A stretch of DNA of 39,302 bases from Rhizophagus sp. LPA8_4_AMF (taxonomy: Eukaryota; Glomeromycota; Glomeromycetes; Glomerales; Glomeraceae). Each line of letters opens with the position of its first letter. The first letter of the stretch is position 1. Below, piece after piece: positions 1 through 11,143 of the stretch. The position numbers and the translations under genes were made by a program. The notes under the pieces were generated by a model, which was not told the origin of the DNA, did no database searches, and worked only from the letters and a program-made list of their open reading frames with translations. The DNA is taken from positions 1 through 39,302 of the forward strand of contig JADRCO010000281.1 of assembly GCA_021464525.1 (NCBI GenBank), read 5' to 3'.

Positions 1-512
1 GTCATCATGTATTCGTACAAGCTTATAGCACTATTTAAATGTTAATAACGCGCGAGTTATTAAATTTTAAAGATTTCGGATAATTTAATGGGAAAATGCC
101 TCCCATTTCAAGCCGCTCAAAAAAACACGTGAAATCCAAGCTCAAAAGTTACACGAGAAAAAAATGATAAAAGAAATGATAAAAATTCCGGCAAAAAATC
201 CTTTTGACCCATTAACCGGCAGAGATTAAATGATCGGCAGAAAAATTTCTAATAATACATTTTTATATGATGTTTTGATTTAATTATTAGTTGATGGAAC
301 ACCCTAAATTGTGACAGGTAGGATATATCCCCTCGTATCAAGAAAATTTTTTCTTTAAAATTTTTGTTACTAGTACAGTACTCTAATTTTGTGTGACTAT
401 CATAAATAAGAAAACCTTCTTTTTACATTATTATTTACTAGAATAACTAATCTCTTTTCTTTCTTCTCTCTAAATTTTTGTTTGTGTTTCCCAGATTTTG
501 CACGTTTTGTCC
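1..512. other. AT-rich intergenic sequence
   Basis: No ORF or RNA gene is recognisable. The stretch is AT-rich with scattered short homopolymer runs and a T/C-rich part near 415-500, which lies just 3' of the broken minus-strand ORF and could be its 3' flank. Confidence 0.5.
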
Positions 513-859
513 TTACATTTTGGTCTTCCTCTTCTGGCTTAATCGAGAGTCTCGTTGAACAAACTGCATTAACCTGATCAAATCTTTTAACTCGTCTTGT
601 GTTGGTTTCTTATTACTTGATTGACTCACTATAATTCTTGATGGAAAATTTGTCTTGATATTTTACGCTTATCTTTCTCCACTTTTCCTTTCGATCCATT
701 GTTATATTTTCTAAATTTATTCACAACTTCAACCACTTCTTCCGGATTAGTATGATCATTAATTTCTCTGGCGTTTGTTTTTATATAGTTAGAATTATTT
801 CTTTTAGGGTCAGATTTTCTCGCCGTAGCTGGTCGACCGAAAAAAAAGGATTTGCCCAA
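513..859 (-). pseudogene. small hypothetical ORF, apparently frameshifted
   Basis: I do not recognise this protein. From an ATG at 859 the frame runs 76 codons to 629 and is lysine, arginine and asparagine rich with a basic, hydrophilic composition. Near the stop a second frame, shifted by one base, continues with a coherent hydrophilic stretch (containing KPTQDELKDLIRLMQ) to a TAA at 513-515. The two frames together would give a protein of roughly 110 residues, so a single-base indel, a short unrecognised intron or chance are all possible. The base composition is less extreme than in the flanking spacers, which favours former coding DNA. No membrane segment or known motif is visible. Confidence 0.3.
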
Positions 860-1326
860 ATAAAATTTTCGGTCAAATTGTAATTATTGGAAAGTTGTAA
901 TAACTATAAATAATTATAAATAAATTAGTACCTAATTAAGCTACTTTTATAATAAAAAATAATTCGATACACATCATAAGTGATATAAAAAGCTTGTTAA
1001 AGTTACATACGTTTTTATCTCTTTCATTCTGCGTAATAAAATGTAAATATAACTTTTATCAATTAAATTATTGTCGGATTTACGGCAAGGAAAGAGTATT
1101 ACCTTTCATGTAAGCTAAAGATAGATAAAAATCCGGGATAAAAAAAAAATCGATAATAATTATTACCATTTATATATAAATAATTATGTAAGTTGACGTT
1201 AATTTGACGTTACAATTTATTTATTATGAAATAGGATACAACGTACGTGCGAATTATTATAATTTTTAGCCTAAAATCCTTCATATATAACCGAACACAC
1301 AGAAATATATATAATATATCATAAAA
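860..1326. other. AT-rich intergenic sequence
   Basis: Spacer between the broken ORF and the 3' end of the first BTB-TLDc gene. It is nearly all A and T, with no frame longer than a few dozen codons and no structured repeat that I can see. Confidence 0.5.
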
Positions 1327-2864
1327 TCATGTACTAGTAGTTATTTTAAATACTTCAATCTCCCCTGGAACAAAATTATTATTTTGATTTATGTATGGAC
1401 TTAAAACATTACCAATATTACTATCATAATAGCCATTATTATTAAAATATATTCGTTGATCACTATTCATATAAAATGCGTTACCAAAACTAAATCCATA
1501 ACTGGTTTGTTCGTATATTGCATAACTATAATAATTATTATTTATACGACTTATTTTCATATTTTGAATATCTATACCACTTTCAAAAGAAAATATAAAA
1601 CTTTCAGTTGTACCACGCCATTGTCCATTAGAATGCGTGAAACCAAGCGGATTATATCCTCCATAAATTTTTGCTGATTGTTGATGTTTGACTAATACTA
1701 AACATGGACCTTGATTATTACATTTATTTTGAAATGTATTATAATTAATTCCATCCTGACTACTACGATAAAGAAGATCAAATTTATACTTTTTATCGAG
1801 CAATGGGTTTATTCCATTTTTTCTTTCAATCCAACCAGCAATTATATTAGCTTGTTTTGGTTTAATTAGTTTTGATACGATTTTGATTTTGCCAGCACGT
1901 GGAGGTAAGGTTGTGGTTTTTGGTAAATTATTTTTATAATAGAATTCGGCAACTTCTTCGTAAGTATGGTGAGGGATAACGGCTCTGTAAGGACGAACTT
2001 TATCAAAAAAATCAGCAGATGAAATATCCACAAATCGAATTAGAGGGATAAATCGGCTTAAAGTTTTCTTTAATGCTTCATAATTGTTGTTATTCCATTT
2101 AGTTCTATCATTATTCTTACTTCCTAAACCAGGAGTTTGTTCAATACCCCATTTAATTAAAGAATCCCAAGCGACAGCTTCTTCAATTTGTAAATCATCT
2201 CGTTTAAGTAATTCATATAAAATATCTTTATCAAGGGTTGGAAAATCCTTTGAAGTAACAAATGGTTGTGGATCTGCACATATAGATTCTACACAATGAT
2301 CTTGTAATTTCTTACAACTAGAAAGTTTGAAGACGGTATGTAGAACAAGAACAAAATTTTGTTTAACCCAGTTTGTTTGTTTTTCAATTAAATAATCTTG
2401 AACATATTTAAACAATTTTTCGAGTAATAGTTCATCGGACGCGACTAAAACTCCAAGAATATCTTCTCCTGATTGTTTGGATAAATCCGCTTCACCTGTA
2501 TAAATATACCTTTATTTTGTCATTAAATGAAAAATATTATTATTAATTACGTTATAAATCAAAATTTATAAATTTTTTTTTTTTTTTTGATGAGAAAAAA
2601 GATTACATACTTGAGAATTATTTCAAAAACAGTAGGACGAATATTAGGTTTTTTAAATTCGATCATATTATTTTTTTTGGTAATCCATTTTGTTGAAAGT
2701 GCGCTCTTAAAATAAGGTGAACGAGCTCTTAAAATATCTGAATGTGCATTAAATTCTTTTATGTTTTGGTCTTCTCCAGTTTGAATAATGACATTATAAT
2801 CATCTGCATCATTCAACATTAGCGAAAGATCTTGTGAAAGATCGGCGTAAAATTTTGAATCCAT
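1327..2864 (-). CDS. BTB-BACK-TLDc domain protein (copy A)
   Basis: Two exons are read on the minus strand: 2864-2611 and 2509-1327, joined across a 101-base GT-AG intron that splits a lysine codon (AA|G). The product is 478 residues. The BTB domain (about residues 20-125) carries FNAHSDILRARSPYFKSAL and, across the junction, KYIYTGE. A BACK-like helical region follows (about 130-240, with FKLSSCKKLQDHC). The TLDc domain fills the C-terminal third, with IYGGYNPLGF, ESFIFSFE and the closing EIEVFKI. BTB domains dimerise and often recruit cullin-3 ubiquitin ligase, and TLDc domains are linked to V-ATPase binding and oxidation resistance; applying that here is inference. The start is fixed by alignment with copies B and C. 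A 14-T/15-A block abuts the ATG. Confidence 0.88.
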
Positions 2865-2892
2865 TTTTTTTTTTTTTAAAAAAAAAAAAAAA
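2864..2892. repeat. T-run/A-run palindrome at the start codon of copy A
   Basis: Fourteen T (2864-2877) followed by fifteen A (2878-2892) directly 5' of the ATG. It is a perfect dA/dT inverted repeat, and similar blocks sit beside the start of copy B and of two pseudogene copies. Confidence 0.8.
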
Positions 2893-3575
2893 TTTTAAGA
2901 AAAAAAAAGTCACAAAAAAAGATCATTTAAATAAGTTTACAGTATTTCAATTCATTTATTTACAATATTTGTAAATGAATTGTGTAATTAACCTGTTAAT
3001 ATTTACTTTTAAATACATTATCACGCTGTAGTATCACGTAATATGATGAATTTTTACTAACATAGTAATTCAAAATAAGTTTTTTTTTTTGTTGTTAAAA
3101 AATAAGGCGTTCAATAACCTTAATTAATCCAATCAGGAGTCAGGATTCATTTTATCTCGTGTATGAATCATATGATTTTCTACAAATTGAGGAATGAAAA
3201 AAATTACATAATTAGGCTTGCGATGTAAATAAGATTAGCTAACTTGTATTTTATAATTACGACTTCTGCCGAATAATTATTTATCGATATCTTGCATTTG
3301 ATAATTAAAAAACTTTTCTGTAATTTATCGATATCTTGTTAGCTTTGATAATTGAAAATTTCCTAGTAAATAATCTATAATTATCGTTGCTATCACGATA
3401 AAATTCAATCGACCACCGAATATTTTTTTTCGTTGATTTTCATTAGAATTTTGTTCTGAATGTTTTAATGTGGATTTTATTATTGATAAAAAAACGCGAT
3501 TATATTAAATTCATGGCGACAAAGTTTCGGGTTTGGTATAGTATTATTAATAAAATTAACAGGTATATATGGCGA
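2893..3575. other. 5' flank of copy A, duplicated at 5.8-6.4 kb
   Basis: No gene is seen. The part around 3190-3310 resembles 6236-6340 (shared order of GATGAAAAA, TTACATAATTA and TAATTATTTAT words), so the flank was duplicated with the gene. Inside it a short direct repeat occurs at about 3281 and 3327, both containing TTTATCGATATCTTG. Confidence 0.45.
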
Positions 3576-4045
3576 CTTAACTAGGACGAACTTTATCCAA
3601 AGTCAAAACAATCAGTAGGAGAAGTTTCTATAAGTATAATGAGCGAATTGATATAAAATTTAGAATTTGGTAATTGTTGTCATTTCTATAGTTATTCAAA
3701 ATTTCAAATCATGAGATTTTTTCAATACTGTACTTTTCTTTTATCTGCAAAGTAAATCTCGATTAAATAATCTATTAGAAAATATAATAATCACGTATGT
3801 AATTTTCTTACAATTATGAAATTTTAATGTAGGAGATCAAAATTATTATTAAACTCGGATAATTTATTTTAATAAATAATTTTTCGAAAAGTTTATCAGT
3901 AGTTACGAATAAACTTTCGTTTGATAAATCGACTTCACTTGTATAAATATGATTTTTATTATGAATTCTTTTTTTTTTTTTACCAAATAATTCGCATACT
4001 TCAAAAACATCTAGTTTCTAATATTTGGTCTTTTTAAAAAAGTAA
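3576..4045 (-). pseudogene. remnant of a BTB-BACK-TLDc gene
   Basis: Eroded minus-strand relic. GGACGAACTTTATCC near 3588 matches the BACK-region segment that encodes DKVRPYK in the intact copies. The words near 3920-3955 match the start of exon 2 (ACTTGTATAAATAT corresponds to the YIYTG segment). 4000-4045 resembles the end of exon 1, with a GTATGC-type donor remnant. Most of the TLDc region and much of BACK are deleted, and no continuous frame remains. Confidence 0.5.
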
Positions 4046-4631
4046 AAAGATACAATTTTTTTACATAAATTATATTTTCTCAAAAAATAAGAATATTTGA
4101 GCTCAGTATTTGTGATGTACATATACGAAAATTAGCAATTTTCTTATTTCATATTATGTCATATTTACACCTTAATCTATCATTGAATAATATGATAAAA
4201 GTGTTAATTGTTCATTAATTTTCGGTTTAGATAAAATGTTAATAAATATTTGTGAGATTACTAATGAATTATTACATAAATAAATATAGGCTTATCACTG
4301 GCTTATCATATGTATATATATATATATAACAAGGGAACACAGATATTATGAACTTGTGATTTGGAAATAACTGCGGAATAAAAAACATCTATTTTTTCCG
4401 GATTTATGGGTAAAATAGTTCATATTAATTTTTGGGTGGAGTTAAGACGGTAATATTATAGGGGAACGGGTATTACACTTCATAAACATCATATCCGGAT
4501 AACTTGTCTCAAAACTAATGATGTGATAATTCATTTAGATACAAATGTTAATGAATAAATTTAATTTCTGACTTTAGTCGTAAACTGAGGTTGATTACAA
4601 TAATTAATTTCTTCTTACATACAGTAATACT
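4046..4631. other. AT-rich intergenic sequence with a TA microsatellite
   Basis: No gene is seen. A (TA)n tract lies at about 4312-4328. The remainder is AT-rich spacer between the relic and the next decayed BTB-TLDc copy. Confidence 0.5.
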
Positions 4632-5787
4632 ATAAATCACGAAGTACAATAGTTACAATATTACCATCATAATAACCGAATTGTTGACCGTATAATTAAC
4701 TTCCAAAATTATCTCGATTATTTTATTGTTCGTATATTGCATTAATATATAGCTTTTTTTTTTCACTTTTAATAAATATACAAAACTTCAGTTGTATAAT
4801 AATTTTGTCCACTAACAATATATAATTGAAAGTGGATTATATCCACCCAAAATTTTTACTGATTGGTAATGTTGAATAATATTAAACGTTGATTATTACA
4901 TTTAGTTCGAAGTGTATTAGTATCGATTCCATCACAAAATTGTACTTTGTGGAATGTCTTCTAGCTAGGAATTATCCTATATTTAGCTTAATAAGCTTTG
5001 ATTCGATTCATACATTTCCATTCATGGATGTGGTTTTTGCTATACATTCATTAAGTATGATGATTTATAAGGACGAACTTTATCGAGAAATTAGCTGAAG
5101 TTTCACAAAGAGGAATAAATTAAAGTTTTTAATACTTTGTAAATATTAGTTGTCGTTCCATTTCTTCCTATACCAGAAATTAGTTTAATACCCAATTAAT
5201 TAATAATCTCAAACGACAACTTTTAACTTTGTACATCATCTCGTCTAAGCAACGCATAGAAATATTCTTATAAAGTGATGGAAAGTAGTAAATGGTTGTA
5301 GGTCCCGCGCAAATAATGATCCTGAAATTTAAAGACGTATCAAAATTTTGCTTAGCCCAGTTTATTGATTTTTCAATTAAATGATCTTGACCATATTTTT
5401 AAAGAAATCCATCGGAAGTGACCAAACCTCAGAGATGTTTCCCGATTTACTTGAACTCTATTTAGTCGTATAAATAATATACTTTATATTTGGTAAAAAA
5501 AATGTTTCAATTGCGTTAAACTAAAAAATTTTTAGGTTAATAGCCAAGTACTTGAATATTTAAAAACTATAGGAATTATATGAAGTTTAAATTCAATCAT
5601 TTTAATAATCCGCATTATCGAAAGCGCGCTCTTAAAATAAAGTGAATGAGCTCTTAAATATTCGAATGTCCATGAAATTTTTTTTATACTTTGGTATTCT
5701 CTGGGTTGAATAAACTCATTATAATCTTCTGCATCATTTAATATTAACAAAACGTCTCATGAAAGGTCGGCATAAATTTTCGAACTC
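4632..5787 (-). pseudogene. decayed BTB-BACK-TLDc copy
   Basis: This is a full-length but broken tandem copy of gene A. The BTB exon is still readable at 5750-5565, with SLYFKSALS and a degraded FNAHSDILRA segment, but the initiator region near 5785 has lost its ATG. Exon 2 is crossed by many indels and stops. Recognisable pieces are the ATCATCTCGT word near 5235 (RDD segment), GGACGAACTTTATCGA near 5070 and ATCATAATAACC near 4665 (TLDc end). The last codons, EIEVFKI in the intact genes, are partly deleted. It is followed on the right by a T/A-run like that of copy A. Function is almost certainly lost. Confidence 0.75.
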
Positions 5788-5809
5788 TTTTTTTTTTTTT
5801 AAAAAAAAA
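5788..5809. repeat. T-run/A-run palindrome beside the pseudogene start
   Basis: Thirteen T then nine A, at the position equivalent to the block beside the start codon of copy A. Confidence 0.7.
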
Positions 5810-6485
5810 GAAAATAAATAAAACTTCATAAATAATATAAACGGGTGATAATTTGTTTCAAAATATACTCTCGCGCTAATTTAGTACTTTCGGTTACAAC
5901 CGGATATCTGGATAACGCTTCCTGATACAAAAAAAGTTTTTTTTTTTAAAAAATTATTATACATTAAAATTATACCCATTTGTTAAAATTAATAATTTAA
6001 TATCCTTTTCAACAAATGGGTAAAATTGTAAGAAACCAAATAATATTTTTAATTAATTTTACAAAATTTGTATATCGGATTAATAACCAAATAATTCCTT
6101 TAATTTCATACTTTTAATGTTTAATCCATATTATAATATTTATATTATGATTTTAACTTTAAAAAATTATTTTTTTAAAACGAAGCGCCAATTGATTAAT
6201 CATCATCATAATTCCTAATATTTAGGGATGAAAAAGAAATTACATAATTATGATATTGTTGTAAGTTAAGCTACTTTATACTGTAATTATGACTTTTTTT
6301 ACTAAGTAATTATTTATTGATCGTTTAAAATTATTAAATTTATTACTATTGGCCGATATACTTTAATTTATTATCAAACCATATTCATCGGACCTTTACA
6401 TTTAGTATTTAGTTTAGGGATAGTTTAAAAAATTACGTAACGTAGTCTGCATGTTTTTTCATGATGGCAAAATTGTGGTCATTGT
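5810..6485. other. 5' flank of the decayed copy, paralogous to 2.9-3.5 kb
   Basis: No gene is seen. The stretch 6236-6340 is an imperfect match to 3190-3310, as expected if gene and flank were duplicated together. A run of Ts is present at 5938-5946. Confidence 0.45.
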
Positions 6486-6830
6486 TAAAGTAGTTATCAT
6501 AAACATGATGAGGAATTAGAGTTTTATATAAACATTATCAAAATATAAAAAACTAATATGAATGACTATCGTTATTCGAAGTTTAGAACTTTCAATACCT
6601 CATTTAATCGAATAATCATGAAATAAATATAAAATTTTTAAAAAACTTCATAAAGTGATAAATTGTTATGGGTTAAAAAGTAAATTATTGTAATTTCCAA
6701 GTAGACAGATTATATTAAGAATAAATTAAAAATTTTCGTAAATTCAAATTCTATATTTTAAATAATCTTGAACGTGTATAAAATAAAATCATTCATCGAG
6801 AAAATAATTCATCAACCTAAGAAAAATTAC
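6486..6830 (-). pseudogene. second remnant of a BTB-BACK-TLDc gene
   Basis: This short eroded relic aligns with the BACK part of exon 2. ATAAACATGATGAGGAATTA near 6500 corresponds to the IP(Y/H)H.YEE segment, TCAATACCTCATTTAATCG near 6592 corresponds to the IKWGIEQ segment, and 6770-6830 corresponds to the YLIEKQ and LLLE region. It lies where the relic at 3.6-4.0 kb lies relative to its own gene, so the two are probably one older remnant that was duplicated. No open frame survives. Confidence 0.45.
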
Positions 6831-6882
6831 GCCTGATTTCTTATTGTACATTATATACTATCGTTTATTACTGGTTAATCGA

Positions 6883-7170
6883 TCATTTTATTGTTTTTAG
6901 AAATATAATCGTGAAATTTTTGTGAACAAAGCATTGAAAATATAAATATTCTTTAATTGTTTTATCTTTGAATAATCGCATTATAATAATAATCGCATTA
7001 ATAAAAATACTGAAGTGAAAATTTTGAGTCTTTTTTTTAAAAAAATTGAATAGATCCGTGTAAAAGGGGTACACATTGAAACTACGATCTTCGGGTACCC
7101 GTTCATAGATCATTTTGTGGCTTTGAATACACGGATTAACCAAGTTTGGTAAGTCTAATTTTTTTTCCAT
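6883..7170 (-). CDS. short hypothetical ORF, divergent from PIG-F
   Basis: I do not recognise this protein. The frame is 95 codons. The first 45 or so residues look coding-like in composition (LVNPCIQSHKMIYERVPED then SFNVYPFYTDLF). The rest is low-complexity and rich in F, K and I, which suggests that a real first exon may end near residue 45 or that the gene is truncated. Its ATG is only 46 bases from the divergent PIG-F ATG, so the two would share one promoter region. No downstream exon is evident before the relic at 6.5-6.8 kb. Confidence 0.25.
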   Translation of the reverse strand: MEKKLDLPNLVNPCIQSHKMIYERVPEDRSFNVYPFYTDLFNFFKKKTQNFHFSIFINAIIIIMRLFKDKTIKEYLYFQCFVHKNFTIIFLKTIK

Positions 7171-7216
7171 AAAAATACAATTTTTTTCTGTTCAAAAAAA
7201 AAAAAAAAAAAAAAAA
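7171..7216. promoter_or_regulatory. short divergent spacer with an A-run before PIG-F
   Basis: There are 46 bases between two divergent ATGs. An unbroken A-run (7194-7217) reaches into the PIG-F start codon. Poly(dA:dT) tracts commonly disfavour nucleosomes at fungal promoters; that role here is inference. Confidence 0.35.
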
Positions 7217-8358
7217 ATGTCTCGTAATCGCACAACAGCATCATCATCGTCATCATCTTTTTCATCAGAAATTCCGTCACCATCCATATCAACAAATTAT
7301 GAAGATAATACAATAAAATTTCACTTTAAAACGCATGGTTTAATCACTATTATACAGTTAACATTATCAACGTTATGTTTATTTTATATTCCACAACAAA
7401 ATTTATTAAAAGATCCCGTAGAATGTTTAAAGTCAACTAATTTATTATTATTTTTCGTTCAATTTATAATTGAAATTATTCGTTGGTTAGTTTATTTATA
7501 TTATGATTCTAGTAATAGTGGTTATGAAACTAGGAAAAATTCAAAAATTTTTCTGATAAATTTTGTAAAAAATAAAGGACAGGTAAATGAGGAAAAAAAA
7601 TATTATCTTTTTTTTTTGATTTTTAATCTAATTTTTATTTTTAATCTAATTTTTATTTTAATTTTATTTCTAATTTTATTTTTTATTTTTAGAATTTTAT
7701 CGTAGCACTGCTTTTAACTGCCTTTGCTGCTTTTGTATTACATCTTGTTGCTATTTTATTCGGTGCTTCTTTAATTCAGTAAGTAATAATAATTAAAAAA
7801 TTTCAGTTAAAAAAGGAGATTTAATTAACAATAAATTTTAATTTTAATAGTAACGCACAAAAAACATTGATGTTCGCAGTATATGTATCATTATTAGGAA
7901 TATTTCCTCCGGCAGTTGCTTTTAAAAATCATACTCCATATTGGTCAAGAGTATTTTCTGATTTCTGGTATTTATATAGTTTTTATTTTATATTAATAAT
8001 TTTTATTTATTATCGAACAAGAAATAATTAATTAATTTAAACAATTTGTTTTTTTTTTTCAGTCCTGAAACAATTCCAGAAAAGATGGTTTATTATTCAA
8101 CTGTTGGTACGATAATAGGTGCGTGGGCGGGTGCTATAGTTATACCATTAGATTGGGACAGACCATGGCAGGTAATTACAAAAAAAACGTATAATTTTTT
8201 AAATATTATACGGTTACTAATATTTATATTGTATTTAGGAATGGCCTATTTCTTGTGTGATTAGCGCTTACATCGGTCATGTAATTGGAAGTATTATAGC
8301 GTTAATAGTTTGTTATTTTAATCCTGAAAGTTCTACTTTACAAAAGAAGAGAGAGTAA
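7217..8358 (+). CDS. GPI biosynthesis protein PIG-F / Gpi11 homologue
   Basis: Five exons (7217-7582, 7693-7778, 7851-7967, 8063-8171, 8239-8358) with GT-AG introns give 265 residues in one frame. PIG-F/Gpi11 is a multi-pass ER membrane protein that stabilises the ethanolamine-phosphate transferases acting late in GPI-anchor assembly. The family signature is clear near the C-terminus: GAWAGAIVIPLDWDRPWQ joins EWPISCV exactly across the last intron, and LLGIFPPAVAF lies before it. Hydrophobic segments occur at about residues 40-60, 75-95, 125-150, 160-175, 205-222 and 230-250. The N-terminus is serine-rich (residues 8-25). The protein is somewhat longer than the human form because of this leader. 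The start is the first ATG, directly after a 23-A run. Confidence 0.93.
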
Positions 8359-9159
8359 AATCATGATCGATTAATGGATGGATTTAATTACTTTAATTTT
8401 CACGATCTTATAATTTCTTAATTTCGTTAAAAAACAAAAGATTTTTCAAATAAACTTTACCTATTTCAAAGAAGCACAAATATTTTCGATGAAGTTTTTT
8501 ATTTTATAATTTATTTTTATTATCATTTGATTAAATTTTGCTAGTTGCAACTTGCAATTTTAATGAATTATTAAATCAATATTTAATTAATTTATGCGAT
8601 TTTTAATTGGTCATCATCATCATATTATAGTTACTTCCTCCGTAAAATAGTCATCGTTTAGCATTGGGCTGTAGGACTATAGTTGATTGTAAATTTCCTT
8701 GAATATACGTGATAGTGCAACGATAGTGCGATTACACTTTTATATTGTAATTAAATAAGAGTTTCAAAATGTTCGTTACAGATTTATCACGAATATCTTG
8801 CAAAGTATTAATTATTTAATTTTGAAACAAATAGAGTTATATGTAATTTATATTTATGATATATAATAATTGAACGATTTATCATTTCCAAAGAACTTCG
8901 GAAAGACAATTTTTACAATATTCTATCCACTCTTTACTTGCATTACGCTTTTAATAATGAAGATGAAGCTATTAATTGAAATTATTTCGCTGTACTCCCC
9001 ATCTAATTGGAAAAAAACAAATATTCAATAAATAATGGTTATATGTAATAAATAAATAATAAAAAATATTTATTTATGGTTGTTACATAAACGAAGTATT
9101 ATTTATGATAATGGTATTTATGTAAAAGGGTTCTGTAAAATTTTTTACAACTTAATAAA
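8359..9159. other. intergenic sequence between converging genes
   Basis: This spacer separates the 3' ends of PIG-F and BTB-TLDc copy B. An AAATAAAC near 8448 could serve PIG-F polyadenylation. Nothing else is recognisable; the rest is AT-rich. Confidence 0.5.
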
Positions 9160-10697
9160 TCACGAAGTAGTTATTTTAAATACTTCAATTTCTTCCGGAA
9201 CGAATTTGGGTTGATTTATGTATGGGGTTAAAACACTATTAACATTATCATAATAACCTGTATCACCAAAATATATCTGTTGACTACTGTTCAGACGAAA
9301 AGTTCCATCACCAAAATTAAATCCATAACCATTTTGTTCGTATATTGCAGAACCACAATAGTTACTATTTATACGGCTTATTTTCATGTTGTGAATATCT
9401 TCGCTGTTTTCAAAAGAAAATATAAAACTTTCACTTGTATAAGAGTATTGTCCACTAGCATTTATAAAGCCAACTGGATTATATCCTCCATAAATATTTG
9501 CTGATTGTTGATGTTTGACTAGTACTAAACATGGACCTTGATTATTACATTTATTTCGAAATGTATAAGCACTAATTCCATCCAGACTACCACGATAAAT
9601 AAGATCAAACTTGTACTTTTTATTAAGCGATGGGGTTTTCCCACTTTTTCTTTCGATCCAACCAGCAATTATATGAGCAAGTTTTGGTTTAATAAGATTT
9701 GAATCGATTTGGTTCTTTCCAACACGTGGAGGTAAAGTCGTAGTTTTTGGTGAAGCATTCTTCATATAAAATTCCATAGCTTCCTCATAAATATGATAAG
9801 GAATAACTGCCTTATATGGACGAACTTTATCGAAATAATCGGCGGAACTAATTGCAGTAAATCTAATGAGAGGAATGAATTTATTTAAAGTTTTCTTTAA
9901 TGCTTCATAATTTTTATTATTCCATTTGGTTCTATCGTAGTTCCTACTTCCCAAACCAGGAGTTTGTTGAATACCCCATTTAATTAAATATTCCCAAGCA
10001 ACAATTTCTTCAATGTTTAAATCATCTCGTTTAAGCAAGCCATAGAGAATATCCTTATCAAGTGATGGAAAATCTTTTGAAGTAATGAATGGTTGTGGGT
10101 CTGCGCAAATAGATTCAAGGCAATGATCTTGCAGTTCCTTACAACTAGAAAGTTTGAAGACTGTATGAAGGACAAGAACAAAATTTTTTTCAATCCATGT
10201 TGATTGTTTTTCAATCAAATAGCCTTGAACGTGACTCAATAATTCTTCAAGAAGCAATTCGTCAGATGCAACTAACAATCCAAGAATATTTTCGCCTGGT
10301 TGCTTAGTTAAATCCACTTCACCTGTATATATATATCTTTATTTATTGTGTAAACGAAAAAAAAAAATTTTTTTTTGATATAAATCATTTTAAATATTAA
10401 AAATAAAATTTATTTTAAAACTATTAAATTTATTTTTGCTTACTTAAGAATCATTTCGAAAACGGTAGGATTAATATTTGGTTTTTTGAATTCAATCATA
10501 TTATCTTTTTTAGAAATCCATCCGGCTGAGAACGCACCTTTAAAATAAGGTGAACGAGCTCTAAGAATATTTGAATGTGCACGAAATTCTTTTATATTTT
10601 GATTTTCTCCAACTTGAATTATTACATTATGATCATCTGAATCAATTAACATTAATGAAAGGGATTCTGAAAGGCTTGAATGGAATTTTGAAACCAT
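9160..10697 (-). CDS. BTB-BACK-TLDc domain protein (copy B)
   Basis: Exon 1 (10697-10444) and exon 2 (10336-9160) flank a 107-base GTAAGC...AAAG intron and encode 476 residues. The BTB domain spans roughly residues 20-125, with EFRAHSNILRARSPYFKGAF and ILKYIYTGEVD across the splice. BACK covers about 130-240 (VLHTVFKLSSCKEL, then ILYGLLKRDD and IKWGIQQTPG). TLDc covers about 296-476 (IYGGYNPVGF, TSESFIFSFE, NMKISRIN, closing EIEVFKI). Copy B is very close to copy A in every domain. Its 5' end faces the 3' end of kinase D, 447 bases away, in the same orientation. A T/A-run sits just upstream of the ATG. Binding partners are unknown; cullin-3 adaptor activity is only a family-based possibility. 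Confidence 0.9.
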
Positions 10698-11143
10698 TTT
10701 TTATTTTTTTTTTAAAAAAAAAGGAGGTCGAGTAAATTTATGTAAAACAATTCAATATAGGTTCTGGAAGATCATAACTTTAATAACTTGTATTAAATCC
10801 TGTTTTTTTTATTTTAGAAATAACTTTAGAATGTGTAACGTAAACACCCAGAAAATATCACGTGCAATATTTTAAACGTCAGAACTATTGTGGCGAAGTT
10901 CAGACAGACATCGCATATTTCGATTTAACGTTTAACGTTTAATTTTATTTAATATATTATTTTTATTATTCAGAATAATTTCGCAATTTGATTGCGTAAA
11001 TTACAAATTTATTAAATGTTAAAACTAATAGTTAAATATTTATGATATTGATAATAGTATGAAATAAATATGAAATACAATATTCAAGAACGTAAAAATG
11101 ATATTATTCGTAATTAATTTCCCAATCCATAAGTTTTTTATTA
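10698..11143. other. spacer between copy B and kinase D, right part duplicated at 18.55 kb
   Basis: From about 10833 to the kinase stop, this sequence is repeated with few changes at 18549-18838 (for example GTAACGTAAACACCCAGAAA in both). It therefore contains the left breakpoint of the D/E segmental duplication. No gene is seen. Confidence 0.6.
10704..10722. repeat. T-run/A-run palindrome upstream of copy B
   Basis: Ten T then nine A, seven bases from the ATG, equivalent to the blocks near 2864 and 5788. Confidence 0.7.

Noticed and set aside
1456-1677. Plus-strand frame within copy A
   Set aside because: Antisense shadow of the TLDc coding sequence; the same shadow appears at 9280-9504 in copy B.
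2084-2299. Plus-strand frame within copy A
   Set aside because: Antisense to the BACK region; no independent motif.
4889-5098. Plus-strand frame in the decayed BTB-TLDc copy
   Set aside because: Antisense to pseudogene sequence; composition follows the minus-strand relic.
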